Assembly: GCA_964036045.1 (NCBI GenBank)
Contig: OZ038379.1
Span: 116,463,604-116,527,603 of the forward strand
Origin: Eutreptiella sp. 'Long Island Sound 2002'
Taxonomy: Eukaryota > Euglenozoa > Euglenophyceae > Eutreptiales > Eutreptiaceae
Reading direction: 5' to 3'
DNA length: 64,000 nt
The notes beneath the pieces were generated by a model. The model had not been told where the DNA came from and ran no database searches. It worked only from the letters and a program-made list of their open reading frames with translations. Below are positions 28,701-43,470 of the stretch, one piece after another; within the stretch, counting starts at the first letter, position 1; every line of letters begins with the position of its first letter. Position numbers and translations under genes: made by a program.

Positions 28701-31700
28701 TCACGGAACCACATCCGTCAAATATTTTGGGAGTGTACAGCCCCCAAATATTTGACGGAACCCCATCCGTCAAATATTTTGGGGGTGTACAGCCCCCAAA
28801 TATTTGACGGAACCCCATCCGTCAAATATTTTGGGGGTGTACAGTTCCCAAATATTTGACAGAACCTCATCCGTGAAATATTTTGGGGGTCTACACCCCC
28901 AAAATATTTCACGGATGTGGTTCCGTGAAATATTTGGGGGCTATAGACCCCCAAATATTTGACGGAACCCCATCTGTGAAATGTTTGGGAGCTGTAAACC
29001 CCCCAAATATTTGACGGAACCCCATCCGTGAAATATTTTGGGGGTCTACAGCCCCCAAATATTTGACGGAACCCCATCCGTCATATATTTTGGGGGTGTA
29101 GACCCCCCAAATATTTGACGGAACCCCATCCGTCAAATTTTTTGGGGGTGTACAGCCCCCAAATATTCGACGGAACCCCATCCGTCAAATATTTTGGGGG
29201 TGTACACCCCTCAAATATTTGACGGAACCCCATCCGTCAAACTTTTTGGGGGTGTAGACCCCCCAAATATTTGACGGAACCCCATCGGTGAAACATTTTG
29301 GGGGTCTACACCCCCAAAATATTTCACGGACGGGGTTCCGTGAAATATTTGGGGGCTGTAACCCCCCAAATATTTGACGGAACCCCATCCGTGAAATATT
29401 TTTGGGGCCGTACATCCCCCAAATATTTGACGGAACCCCATCCGTCAAATATTTTGGGGGTGTACAGCTTCCAAATATTTGACGGAACCCCATCCGTCAA
29501 ATATTTTGGGGGTGTAGACCCCCCAAATTTTTGATGGAACCACATCCGTCAAATATTTTGGGGGTGTACAACCCCCAAATATTTGACGGAACCCCATCCG
29601 TGAAATATTTTGGGGGTGTAGACCCCCCTAATATTTGACGGCACCCCATCCGTGAAATATTTTGGGGGTCTACAACCCCCAAATATATGACGGAACCACA
29701 TCCGTCAAATATTTTGGGGGTGTACAGCCCCCGAATATTTGACGGAACCCCATCCGTGAAATACTTTGGGGGTCTACAGCCCCCAAACATCTGACGGAAC
29801 CCCATCCGTCAAATATTTTAGGGGTGTAGACCCCCCAAATATTTGACGGAACCCCATCCGTCAAACATTTTGGGGGTGTACAGCCCCCAAATATTTGACA
29901 GAACCCCATCCGTGAAATATTTTGGGGGTCTACAGCTCCGAAATATTTGACGCAACCCCATCCGTCAAACATTTTGGGGATGTACAGTTCCCAAATATTT
30001 GACAGAACCCCATCGGTGAAATATTTTGGGGGTCTACACCCCCAAAATATTTCACGGATGTGGTTCCGTGAAATATTTGGGGGCTATAGACCCCCCAAAT
30101 ATTTGACGGAACCCCATCCGTCAAACATTTTGGGGGTGTACAGCCCCCAAATATTCGACGGAACCCCATCCGTCAAATATTTTGGGGGTGTACACCCCTC
30201 AAATATTTGACGGAACCCCATCCGTCAAACTTTTTGGGGGTGTAGACCCCCCAAATATTTGACGGAACCCCATCCGTGAAACATTTTGGGGGTGTACAGC
30301 CCCCAAATATTCGACGGAACCCCATCCGTCAAATATTTTGGGGGTGTACACCCCTCAAATATTTGACGGAACCCCATCCGTCAAACTTTTTGGGGGTGTA
30401 GACCCCCCAAATATTTGACGGAACCCCATCCGTGAAATATTTTGGGGGTCTACACCCCCAAAATATTTCACGGATGGGGTTCCGTGAAACATTTGGGGGC
30501 TCTAGACCCCCCAAATATTTGATGGAACCCCATCCGTGAAATATTTTAGGGGTCAACAGCCCCCAAATATTTGACGGAACCACATCCGTCAAATATTTTG
30601 GGGGTGTAGACCCCCCAAATATTTGACGGAACCCCATCGGTCAAACATTTTGGGGGTGTACAGCCCCCAAATATTTGACGGAACCCCATCCGTGAAATAT
30701 TTTGGGGGTGTACAGCCCCCAAATATTTGGCGGAACCCCATCCGTGAAATATTCTGGGGGTCTACACCCCCAAAATATTTCACGGATGTGGTTCCGTGAA
30801 ATGTTTGGGGGTTGTAGCCCCCCCAAATATTTGACGGAACCCCATCCGTGAGATATTTGGGGGCTGTAGACCCCCCAAATATTTGACGGAACCCCATCCG
30901 TGAAATATTTTGGGGGTGTACAGCCCCCAAATATTTGACGGAACCCCATCCGTCAAATATTTTGGGGGTGTACAGCCCCCAAATATTTGACGGAACCCCA
31001 TCCGTGAGATATTTGGGGGGTCTACAGCCCCGAAATATTTGACGGAACCCCATCCGTCAAATATTTTGGGGGTGTAGACCCCCCAAAATTTTGATGGAAC
31101 CCCATCCGTCAAATATTTTGGAGGTGTACACCCCTCAAATATTTGACGGAACCCCATCCGTCAAATATTTTGGGGGTGTACAGCCCCCAAATATTTGACG
31201 GAACCCCATCCGTCAAATTTGTTGGGGTAGTAGACCCCCGAAATATTTGACGGAACCCCATCCGTGAAATATTTTGGGGGTCTACACCCCCAAAATATTT
31301 CACGGATGTGGTTCCATGAAATGTTTGGGGGTTGTAGCCCCCCCAAATATTTGACGGAACCCCATCCGTGAGATATTTGGGGGCCGTAGACCCCCCAAAT
31401 ATTTGACGGAACCCCATCTGTGAAATATTTTGGGGGTGTACAGCCCCCAAATATTTGACGGAACCCCATCCGTCAGATATTTTGGGGGTGTACAGCCCTC
31501 AAATATTTGACGGAACCCCATCCGTCAAATATTTTGGGGGTGTAGACCCCCCAAATTTTTGATAGAACCCCACCCGTCAAATATTTTGGGGGTGTACAGC
31601 CCCCAAATATTTGACGGAACCCCATCCGTCAAATATTTTGGGGGTGTACAGCCCCCAAATATTTGACGGAACCCCATCGGTCAAATTTGTTGGGGGTGTA

Positions 31701-34700
31701 GACCCCCGAAATATTTGACGGATACCCATCCGTGAAATATTTTGGGGGTCTACAGCCCCCAAATATTTGACGGAACCACATCCGTCAAATATTTTGGGGG
31801 TCTACAGCCCCCAAATATTTGACGGAACCCCATCTGTGAAATATTTTGGGGGTCTACAGCCCCCAAACATTTAACGGAACCCCATCCGTCAACTATTTTA
31901 GGGGTGTAGACCCCCCAAATATTTGACGGAACCCCATCCGTCAAACATTTTGGGGGTGTACAGCCCCCAAATATTTGACGGAACCCCATCCGTGAAATAT
32001 TTTGGGGGTCTACAGCCCCGAAATATTTGACGGAACCCCATCCGTCAAACATTTTGGGGGTGTACAGTTCCCAAATATTTGACAGAACCCCATCCGTGAA
32101 ATATTTTGGGGGTCTACACCCCCAAAATATTTCACGGATGTGGTTCCGTGAAATATTTGGGGGTTGTAGCCCCCCCAAATATTTGATGGAACCCCATCCG
32201 TGAGATATTTGGGGGCTGTAGACCCCCCAAATATTTGACGGAACCCCATGCGTGAAACATTTTGGGGGTGTACAGCCCCCAAATATTTGACGGAACCCCA
32301 TCCGTCAAATATTTTGGGGGTGTACAGCCCCCAAATATTTGACGGAACCCCATCCGTGAGATATTTGGGGGGTCTACAGCCCCCAAATATTTGACGGAAC
32401 CCCATCCGTCAAATATTTTGGGGGTGTAGACCCCCCAAATTTTTGATGGAACCCCATCCGTGAAATATTTTGGGGGTGTACACCCCCCAAATATTTGACG
32501 GAACCACATCCGTCAGTTATTTTTGGGGTGTACAGCCCCCAAATATTTGACGGAACCCCATCCGTGAAATATTTTGGGGGTCTACAGCCCCCAAACATTT
32601 GACGGAACCCCATCCGTGAAATATTTTGGGGGTCTACAGCCCCCAAATATTTGACGGAACCCCATCGGTCAAACATTTTGGGGGTGTACAGTTCCCAAAT
32701 ATTTGACGGAACCCCATCCATGAAATATTTTGGGGGTCTACAGCCGCCAAATGTTTGACGGAACCCCATCCGTCAAACATTTTAGGGGTGTAGACCCGCC
32801 AAATATTTGACGGAACCCCATCCGTCGAACATTTTGGGGGTGTACAGCCCCCAAATATTTGACGGAACCCCATCCGTGAAATATTTTGGGGGTCTACAGC
32901 CCCCAAATATTTGATGGAACCCCATCCGTCAAATTTTTTGGGGGTGTAGACTTCCAAAATTTCGACGGAACCCCATCCGTCAAATATTTTGGGGGTGTAC
33001 AGCCCCCAAATATTCGACGGAACCCCATCCGTCAAATATTTTGGGGCTGTACACCCCTCAAATATTTGACGGAACCCCATCCGTCAAACTTTTTGGGGGT
33101 GTAGACCCCCCAAATATTTGACGGAACCCCATCCGTGAAATATTTTGGGGGTCTACACCCCCAAAATATTTCACGGATGGGGTTCCGTGAAACATTTGGG
33201 GGCTGTAGACCCCCCAAATATTTGATGGAACCCCATCCGTGAAATATTTTAGGGGTCAACAGCCCCCAAATATTTGACGGAACCACATCCGTCAAGTATT
33301 TTGGGGGTGTAGACCCCACAAATATTTGACGGAACCCCATCGGTCAAACATTTTGGGGGTGTACAGCCCCCAAATATTTGACGGAACCCCATCCGTGAAA
33401 TATTTTGGGGGTCTACACCCCCAAAATATTTCACGGATGTGGTTCCGTGAAATGTTTGGGGGTTGTAGCCCCCCCAAATATTTGACGGAACCCCATCCGT
33501 GAGATATTTGGGGGCTGTAGACCCCCCAAATATTTGACGGAACCCCATCCGTGAAATATTTTGGGGGTGTACAGCCCCCAAATATTTGACGGAACCCCAT
33601 CCGTCAAATATTTTGGGGGTGTACAGCCCCCAAATATTTGACGGAACCCCATCCGTGAGATGTTTGGGGGGTCTACAGCCCCCAAATATTTGACGGAACC
33701 CCATCCGTCAAATATTTTGGGGGTGTAGACCCCCCAAATTTTTGATGGAACCCCATCTGTGAAATATTTTGGGGGTGTACACCCCTCAAATATTTGACGG
33801 AACCCCATCCGTCAAATATTTTCGGGGTGTACAGCCCCCAAATATTTGACGGAACCCCATCCGTCAAATATTTTGGGGGTGTAGACCCCCCAACTTTTTG
33901 ATGGAGCCCCATCCGTCAAATATTTTGGGGGTGTACAGCCCCCAAATATTTGACGGAACCCCATCCGTCAAATATTTTGGGGGTGTACAGCCCCCAAATA
34001 TTTGACGGAACCCCATCCGTCAAATTTGTTGGGGGTGTAGACCCCCGAAATATTTGACGGATACACATCCGTGAAATATTTTGGGGGTCTACAGCCCCCA
34101 AATATTTGACGGAACCACATCTGTCAAATATTTTGGGGGTGTACAGCCCCCGAATATTTGACGGAACCCCATCCGTGAAATATTTTGGGGGTCTACGGCC
34201 CCCAAACATTTGACGGAACCCCATCCGTCAAATATTTTAGGAGTGTAGACCCCCCAAATATTTGACGGAACCCCATCCGTCAAACATTTTGGGGGTGTAC
34301 AACCCCCAAATATTTGACGGAACCCCATCCGTGAAATATTTTGGGGGTCTACAGCCCCGAAATATTTGACGCAACCCCATCCGTCAAACAATTTGGGGGT
34401 GTATAGTGCTGAAATATTTGACAGAACCCCATCCGTGAAATATTTTGGGGGTCTACAGCCCCCAAATATTTCACGGAACCCCATCCGTCAAATATTTTGG
34501 GGGTGTAGACCCCCCAAATATTTGACGGAACCCCATCCGTCAAATATTTTGGGGGTGTACAGCCCCCAAATATTCGACGGAACCCCATCCGTCAAATATT
34601 TTGGGGGTGTACACCCCTCAAATATTTGACGGAACCCCATACGTCAAACTTTTTGGGGGTGTAGACCCCCCAAATATTTGACGGAACCCCATACGTGAAA

Positions 34701-37700
34701 TATTTTGGGGGTCTACACCCCCAAAATATTTCACGGATGGGGTTCCGTGAAACATTTGGGGGCTGTAGACCCCCCAAATATTTGATGGAACCCCATCCGT
34801 GAAATATTTTAGGGGTCAACAGCCCCCAAATATTTGACGGAACCACATCCGTCAAATATTTTGGGGGTGTAGACCCCCCAAATATTTAACGGAAACCAAT
34901 CGGTCAAACATTTTGGGGGTGTACAGCCCCCAAATATTTGACGGAACCCCATCCGTGAAATATTTCTGGGGTGTACAGCCCCCAAATATTTGACGGAACC
35001 CCATCCGTCAAATATTTTGGGGGTGTACAGCCCCCAAATATTTGACGGAACCCCATCCGTGAGATATTTGGGGGGTCTACAGCCCCCAAATATTTGACGG
35101 AACCCCATCCGTCAAATATTTTGGGGGTGTAGACCCCCCAAATTTTTGATGGAACCCCATCCGTCAAATATTTTGAGGGTGTACACCCCTCAAATATTTG
35201 ACGGAACCCCATCCGTCAAATATTTTGGGGGTGTACAGCCCCCAAATATTTGACGGAACCCCATCCGTCAAATTTGTTGGGGTAGTAGACCCCCGAAATA
35301 TTTGACGGAACCCCATCCGTGAAATATTTTTGGGGTGTACAGCCCCCAAATACTTGACGGAACCCCATCCATGAAATATTTTGGGGGTCTACACCCCCAA
35401 ATATTTGATGGATGTGGTTCCGTGAGATATTTGGGGGCTGTAGACCCCCCAAATATTTGACGGAACCCCATCTGTGAAATATTTTGGGGCCGTACAGCCC
35501 CCAAATATTTGACGGAACCCCATCCGTCAAATATTTTGGGGGTGTACAGCCCCCAAATATTTGACGGAACCCCATCCGTCAAATATTTTGGGGGTGTAGA
35601 CCCCCCAAAATTTGGATGGAACCCCATCCGTCAAATATTTTGGGGGTGTACAGCCCCCAAATATTTGACGGAACCCCATCCGTCAAACATTTTGGGGGTG
35701 TACAGCCCCCAAATATTTGACGGAACCCCATCCGTCAAATTTGTTGGGGGTGTAGACCCCCGAAATATTTGACGGATACCCATCCGTGAAATATTTTGGG
35801 GGTCTACAGCCCCCAAATATTTGACGGAACCACATCCAGCAAATATTTTGGGGGTCTACAGCCCCCGAATATTTAACGGAACCCCATCCGTCAAATATTT
35901 TAGGGGTGTAGACCCCCCAAATATTTGACGGAGCCCCATCCGTCAAACATTTTGGGGGTGTACAGCCACCAAATATTCGACGGAACCCCATCCGTCAAAC
36001 ATTTTGGGGGTGTACAGTTCTCAAATATTTGACGGAACCCCATCTGTGAAATATTTTGGGGGTGTACAGCCCCCAAATATTTGACGGAACCCCATCCGTC
36101 AAATATTTTGGGGGTGTACAGCCCCCAAATATTTGACGGAACCCCATCCGTCAAATATTTTGGGGGTGTAGACCCCCGAAACATTTGACGGATACCCATC
36201 CGTGAAATATTTTGAGGGTCTACAGCCCCCAAATATTTGACGGAACCCCATCCGTGAAATATTTTGGGGGTCTACAGCCCCCAAACATTTAACGGAACCC
36301 CATCCGTCAAATATTTTAGGGGTGTAGACCCCCCAAATATTTGACGGAGCCCCATCCGTCAAACATTTTGGGGGTGTACAGCCCCCAAATATTTGACGGA
36401 ACCCCATCCGTGAAATATTTTAGGGGTCTACAGCCCCGAAATATTTGACGGAACCCCATCCGTCAAACATTTTGGGGGTGTACAGTTCCCAAATATTTGA
36501 CAGAACCCCATCCGTGAAATATTTTGGGGGTCTACACCCCCAAAATATTTCACGGATGTGGTTCCGTGAAATATTTGGGGGCTGTAGACCCCCCAAATAT
36601 TTGACGGAACCCCATCGGTCAAACATTTTGGGGGTGTACAGCCCCCAAATATTTGACGGAACCCCATCCGTGAAATATTTTGGGGGTGTACAGCCCCCAA
36701 ATATTTGACGGAACCCCATCCGTGAAATATTTTGGGGGTCTACACCCCCAAAATATTTCACGGATGTGGTTCCGTGAAATATTTGGGGGTTGTAGACCCC
36801 CCAAATATTTGATGGAACCCCATCCGTCAAATTTGTTGGGGGTGTAGACCCCCGAAATATTTGACGGATACCCATCCGTGTAATATTTTGGGGGTCTACA
36901 GCCCCGAAATATTTGACGGAACCACATCCGTCAAATATTTTGGGGGTCTACAGCCCCCGAATATTTGACGGAACCCCATCCGTGAAATATTTTGGGGCTC
37001 TACAGCCCCCAAACATTTAACGGAACCCCATCCGTCAAATATTTTAGGGGTGTAGACCCCCCAAATATTTGACAGAACCCCATCCGTCAAACATTTTGGG
37101 GGTGTACAGCCCCCAAATATTTGACGGAACCCCATCCGTCAAATATTTTTGGGGGTGTACAGCCCCCAAATATTTGACGGAACGCCATCCGTCAAACATT
37201 TTGGGGGTGTACAGTTCCCAAATATTTGACAGAACCCCATCCGTGAAATATTTTGGGGGTCTACACCCCCAAAATATTTCACGGATGGGGTTCCGTGAAA
37301 CATTTGGGGGCTGTAGACCCCCCAAATATTTGACGGAACCCCATCGGTCAAACATTTTGGGGGTGTACAGCCCCCAAATATTTGACGGAACCCCATCCGT
37401 GAAATATTTTGGGGGTGTACAGCCCCCAAATATTTGACGGAACCCCATCCGTGAAATATTTTTGGGGTCTACACCCCCAAAATATTTCACGGATGTGGTT
37501 CCGTGAAATATTTGGGGGTTGTAGACCCCCCAAATATTTGATGGAACCCCATCCGTGAGATATTTGGGGGATGTAGACCCCCCAAATATTTGACGGAACC
37601 CCATGCGTGAAATATTTTGGGGGTGTACAACCCCCAAATATTTGACGGAACCCCATGCGTGAAATATTTTGGGGGTGTACAGCCCCCAGATATTTGACGG

Positions 37701-39169
37701 AACCCCATCCGTGAGATATTTGGGGGGTCTACAGCCCCCAAATATTTGACGGAACCCCATCCGTGAAATATTTTGGGGGTGTAGACCCCCAAATTTTTGA
37801 TGGAACCCCATCCGTCAAATATTTTGGGGGTGTACACCCCCCAAATATTTGACGGAACCACATCCGTCAAATATTTTGGGGGTGTACAGCCCCCAAATAT
37901 TTGGCGGAACCCCATCCGTGAAATATTTTGGGGGTCTACAGCCCCCAAATATTTGACGGAACCCCATCTGTGAAATATTTTGGGGGTCTACAGCCCCCAA
38001 ATATTTGACGGAACTCCATCGGTCAAACATTTTGGGGGTGTACAGTTCCCAAATATTTGACGGAACCCCATCCATGAAAAATTTGGGGGGTCTACAGCCG
38101 CCAAATGTTTGACGGAACCCCATCCGTCAAACATTTTAGGGGTGTAGACCCGCCAAATATTTGACGGAACCCCATCCGTCGAACATTTTGGGGGTGTACA
38201 GCCCCCAAATATTTGACGGAACCCCATCCGTGAAATATTTTGGGGGTCTACAGCCCCGAAATATTTGACGGAACCCCATCTGTCAAACATTTTGGGGGTG
38301 TACAGTTCCCAAATATTTGACAGAACCCCATCCGTGACATATTTTGGGGGTCTACACCCCCAAAATATTTCACGGATGTGGTTCCGTGAAATATTTGGGG
38401 GCTATAGACCCCCCAAATTTTTGATAGAACCCCATCCGTGAAATATTTGGGGGCTGTAGACCCCCCAAATATTTGACGGAACCTCATCCGTGAAATATTT
38501 TGGGGGTCTACAGCCCCCAAATATTTGACGGAACCCCATCCGTCAAATATTTTGGGGGTGTAGACCCCCAAAATTTTGACGGAACCCCATCCGTCAAATA
38601 TTTTGGGGGTGTACAGCCCCCAAATATTCGACGGAACCCCATCCGTGAAATATTTTGGGGGTCTACAGCCCCCAAATATTTGACGGAACCCCATCGGTCA
38701 AACATTTTGGGGGTGTATAGTTCCCAAATATTTGACGGAACCCCATCCGTGAAATATTTTTGGGGTCTACAGCCCCCAAATGTTTGACGGAACCCCATCC
38801 GTCAAATATTTTAGGGGTGTAGACCCGCCAAATATTTGACGGAACCCCATCCGTCAAACATTTTGGGGGTGTACAGCCCCCAAATATTTGACGGAACCCC
38901 ATCCGTGAAATATTTTGGGGGTCTACAGCCCCAAAATATTTGACGGAACCCCATCCGTCAAACATTTTGGGGGTGTACAGTTCCCAAATATTTGACAGAA
39001 CCCCATCTGTGAAATATTTTGGGGGTCTACACCCCCAAAAATATTTCACGGATGTGGTTCCGTGAAATATTTGGGGGCTATAGACCCCCCAAATATTTGA
39101 CGGAACCCCATCCGTGAAATATTTGGGGGCTGTAGACCCCCCAAATATTTGACGGAACCCCATCCGTGA

Positions 39170-40720
39170 AATATTTTGGGGGTCTACAGCCCCCAAATAT
39201 TTGACGGAACCCCATCCGTGAGATATTTGGGGGCTGTAGACCCCCCAAATATTCGACGGAACCCCATCCGTCAAATATTTTGGGGGTGTACACCCCTCAA
39301 ATATTTGAAAGAACCCCATCCGTGAAATATTTTGGGGGTCTACACCCCCAAAATATTTCACGGATGGGGTTCCCTGAAACATTTGGGGGCTGTAGACCCC
39401 CCAAATATTTGATGGAACCCCATCCGTGAAATATTTTCGGGGTCAACAGCCCCCAAATATTTGACGGAACCAAATCCGTCAAATATTTTGGGGGTGTAGA
39501 CCCCCCAAATATTTGACGGAACCCCATCGGTCAATCATTTTGGGGGTGTACAGCCCCCAAATATTTGACGGAACCCCATCCGTGAAATATTTTGGGGGTG
39601 TACAGCCCCCACATATTTGACGGAACCCCATCCGTGAAATATTTTGGGGGTCTACACCCCCAAATATTGGACGGAACCCCATCCGTGATATATTTGGGGG
39701 GTCTACAGCCCCCAAATATTTGACGGAACCCCATCCGTCAAATATTTTGGGGGTGTAGACCCCCCAAATTTTTGATGGAACCCCATCCGTCAAATATTTT
39801 GGGAGTGTACACCCCTCAAATATTTGACGGAACCCCATCCGTCAAATATTTTGGGGGTGTACAGCCCCCAAATATTTGATGGAACCCCATCCGTGAAATA
39901 TTTTGGGGGTCTACAGCCCCCAAATATTTGACGGATCCCCATCCGTGAGATATTTGGGGGCTGTAGACCCCCCAAATATTTGACGGAACCCCATCCGTCA
40001 AATATTTTGGGGGTGTACAGCCCCCAAATGTTTGACGGAACCCCATCCGTCAAATATTTTGGGGGTGTACACCCCTCAAATATTTGAAAGATCCCCATCC
40101 GTCAAACTTTTTGGGGGTGTAGACCCCCCAAATATTTGACGGAACCCCATCCGTGAAATATTTTGGGGGTCTACACCCCCAAAATATCTCATGGATGGGG
40201 TTCCGTGAAACATTTGGGGGCTGTAGACCCCCCAAATATTTGATGGAACCCCATCCGTGAAATATTTTAGGGGTCAACAGCCCCCAAATATTTGACGGAA
40301 CCAAATCGTCAAATATTTTGGGGGTGTAGACCCCCCAAATATTTGACGGAACCCCATCGGTCAATCATTTTGGGGGTGTACAGCCCCCAAATATTTGACG
40401 GAACCCCATCCGTGCAATATTTTGGGGTTGTACAGCCCCCACATATTTGACGGAACCCCATCCGTGAAATATTTTGGGGGTCTACACCCCCAAATATTTG
40501 ACGGAACCCCATCCGTGAGATATTTGGGGGGTCTACAGCCCCCAAATATTTGACGTAACCCCATCTGTCAAATATTTTGGGGGTGTAGACCCCCCAAAAT
40601 TTTGATGGAACCCCATCCGTCAAATATTTTGGGGGTGTACACCCCTCAAATATTTGACGGAACCCCATCCGTCAAATATTTTGGGGGTGTACAGCCCCCA
40701 AATATTTGACGGAACCCCAT
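39170..40720. repeat. 2.75-kb-spaced block, copy 1
   Basis: It matches about 41,920-43,470 at an offset of 2,752 bp (53 units minus 4), drifting to 2,751. Shared markers are ATTTGAAAGAACCCC (39,305), CCAAATCCGTC (39,470), CGGTCAATCATT (39,529) and the CATATCTCATGG-type inverted unit near 40,190. Confidence 0.75.
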
Positions 40721-41919
40721 CCGTCAAATTTGTTGGGGTAGTAGACCCCCGAAATATTTGACAGAACCCCATCCGTGAAATATTTTGGGGGTCTACAGCC
40801 CCCAAATATTTGACGGAACCACATCCGTCAAATATTTTGGGGGTCTACAGCCCCCAAATATTTGACGGAACCCCATCCGTGAAATATTTTGGGGGTCTAC
40901 AGCCCCAAAACATTTGACGGAACCCCATCCATCAAATATTTTAGGGGTGTAGACCCCCCAAATATTTGACGGAACCCCATCCCCCAAATATTTTGGGGGT
41001 GTACAGCTCCCAAATATTTGACGGAACCCCATCCGTGAAATATTTGGGGGCTGTAAACCCCCAAAATATTTGACGGAACCCCATCCGTGAAATATTTGGG
41101 GGCTGTAGACCCCCAAATATTTGACGATACCCCATCCGTGAAACATTTTGGGGGTCTACAGCCCCCAAATATTTGACGGAACACCATCCGTCAAATATTT
41201 TGGGGGTGTACAGCCCCCAAATATTTGACGGAACCCCATCCGTGAAACATTTTGGGGGTCAACAGCCCCCACATATTTCACGGAACCACATCCGTCAAAT
41301 ATTTTGGGAGTGTACAGCCCCCAAATATTTGACGGAACCCCATCCGTCGAATATTTTGGGGGTGTACAGCCCCCAAATATTTGACGGAACCCCATCCGTG
41401 AAATATTTTGGGGGTCTACACCCCCAAAATGTTTGACGGATGTGGTTCCGTGAACTATTTGGGGGCTGTAGACCCCCCAAATATTTGACGGAACCCCATC
41501 CGTGAAACATTTTGGGGGTCAACAGCCCCCACATATTTCACGGAACCACATCCGTCAAATATTTTGGGGGTGTACAGCCCCCAAATATTTGACGGAACCC
41601 CATCGGTCAAACATTTTGGGGGTGTACAGCCCCCAAATATTTGACGGAACCCCATCCGTGAAGTATTTTGGGGGTCTACAGCCCCCAAATGTTTGACGGA
41701 ACCCCACTCGTGAAATATTTTGGGGGTCTACACCCCCAAAATATTTCACGGATGTGGTTCCGTGAAATGTTTGGGGGCTGTAGCCCCCCCAAATATTTGA
41801 CGGAACCCCATCCGTGAGATATTTGGGGGCTGTAGACCCCCCAAATATTTGACGGAACCCCATCCGTGCAATATTTTGGGGGTCTACAGCCCCCAAACAT
41901 TTGACGGAACCCCATCCGT

Positions 41920-43470
41920 GAAATATTTTGGGGGTCTACAGCCCCCAAATATTTGACGGAACCCCATCCGTGAGATATTTGGGGGCTGTAGACCCCCCAA
42001 ATATTCGACGGAACCCCATCCGTCAAATATTTTGGGGGTGTACACCCCTCAAATATTTGAAAGAACCCCATCCGTGAAATATTTTGGGGGTCTACACCCC
42101 CAAAATATTTCACGGATGGGGTTCCCTGAAACATTTGGGGGCTGTAGACCCCCTAAAAATTTGATGGAACCCCATCCGTGAAATATTTTCGGGGTCAACA
42201 GCCCCCAAATATTTGACGGAACCAAATCCGTCAAATATTTTGGGGGTGTAGACCCCCCAAATATTTGACGGAACCCCATCGGTCAATCATTTTGGGGGTG
42301 TACAGCCCCCAAATATTTGACGGAACCCCATCCGTGAAATATTTTGGGGGTGTACAGCCCCCAAATATTTGACGGAACCCCATCCGTGAAATATTTTGGG
42401 GGTCTACACCCCCAAATATTGGACGGAACCCCATCCGTGATATATTTGGGGGGTCTACAGCCCCCAAATATTTGACGGAACCCCATCCGTCAAATATTTT
42501 GGGGGTGTAGACCCCCCAAATTTTTGATGGAACCCCATCCGTCAAATATTTTGGGAGTGTACACCCCTCAAATATTTGACGGAACCCCATCCGTCAAATA
42601 TTTTGGGGGTGTACAGCCCCCAAATATTTGATGGAACCCCATCCGTGAAATATTTTGGGTCTACAGCCCCCAAATATTTGACGGATCCCCATCCGTGAGA
42701 TATTTGGGGGCTGTAGACCCCCCAAATATTTGACGGAACCCCATCCGTCAAATATTTTGGGGGTGTACAGCCCCCAAATGTTTGACGGAACCCCATCCGT
42801 CAAATATTTTGGGGGTGTACACCCCTCAAATATTTGAAAGATCCCCATCCGTCAAACTTTTTGGGGGTGTAGACCCCCCAAATATTTGACGGAACCCCAT
42901 CCGTGAAATATTTTGGGGGTCTACACCCCCAAAATATCTCATGGATGGGGTTCCGTGAAACATTTGGGGGCTGTAGACCCCCCAAATATTTGATGGAACC
43001 CCATCCGTGAAATATTTTAGGGGTCAACAGCCCCCAAATATTTGACGGAACCAAATCCGTCAAATATTTTGGGGGTGTAGACCCCCCAAATATTTGACGG
43101 AACCCCATCGGTCAATCATTTTGGGGGTGTACAGCCCCCAAATATTTGACGGAACCCCATCCGTGCAATTTTTTGGGGTTGTACAGCCCCCACATATTTG
43201 ACGGAACCCCATCCGTGAAATATTTTGGGGGTCTACACCCCCAAATATTTGACGGAACCCCATCCGTGAGATATTTGGGGGGTCTACAGCCCCCAAATAT
43301 TTGACGGAACCCCATCTGTCAAATATTTTGGGGGTGTAGACCCCCCAAAATTTTGATGGAACCCCATCCGTCAAATATTTTGGGGGTGTACACCCCTCAA
43401 ATATTTGACGGAACCCCATCCGTCAAATATTTTGGGGGTGTACAGCCCCCAAATATTTGACGGAACCCCA
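41920..43470. repeat. 2.75-kb-spaced block, copy 2
   Basis: Copy of about 39,170-40,720. It ends at an irregular CATCCCGTGAAAT (43,469-43,481) with one extra C, where the array switches to a copy of about 41,090-41,560 (offset 2,388 bp, 46 units minus 4). That looks like an exchange scar. Confidence 0.75.
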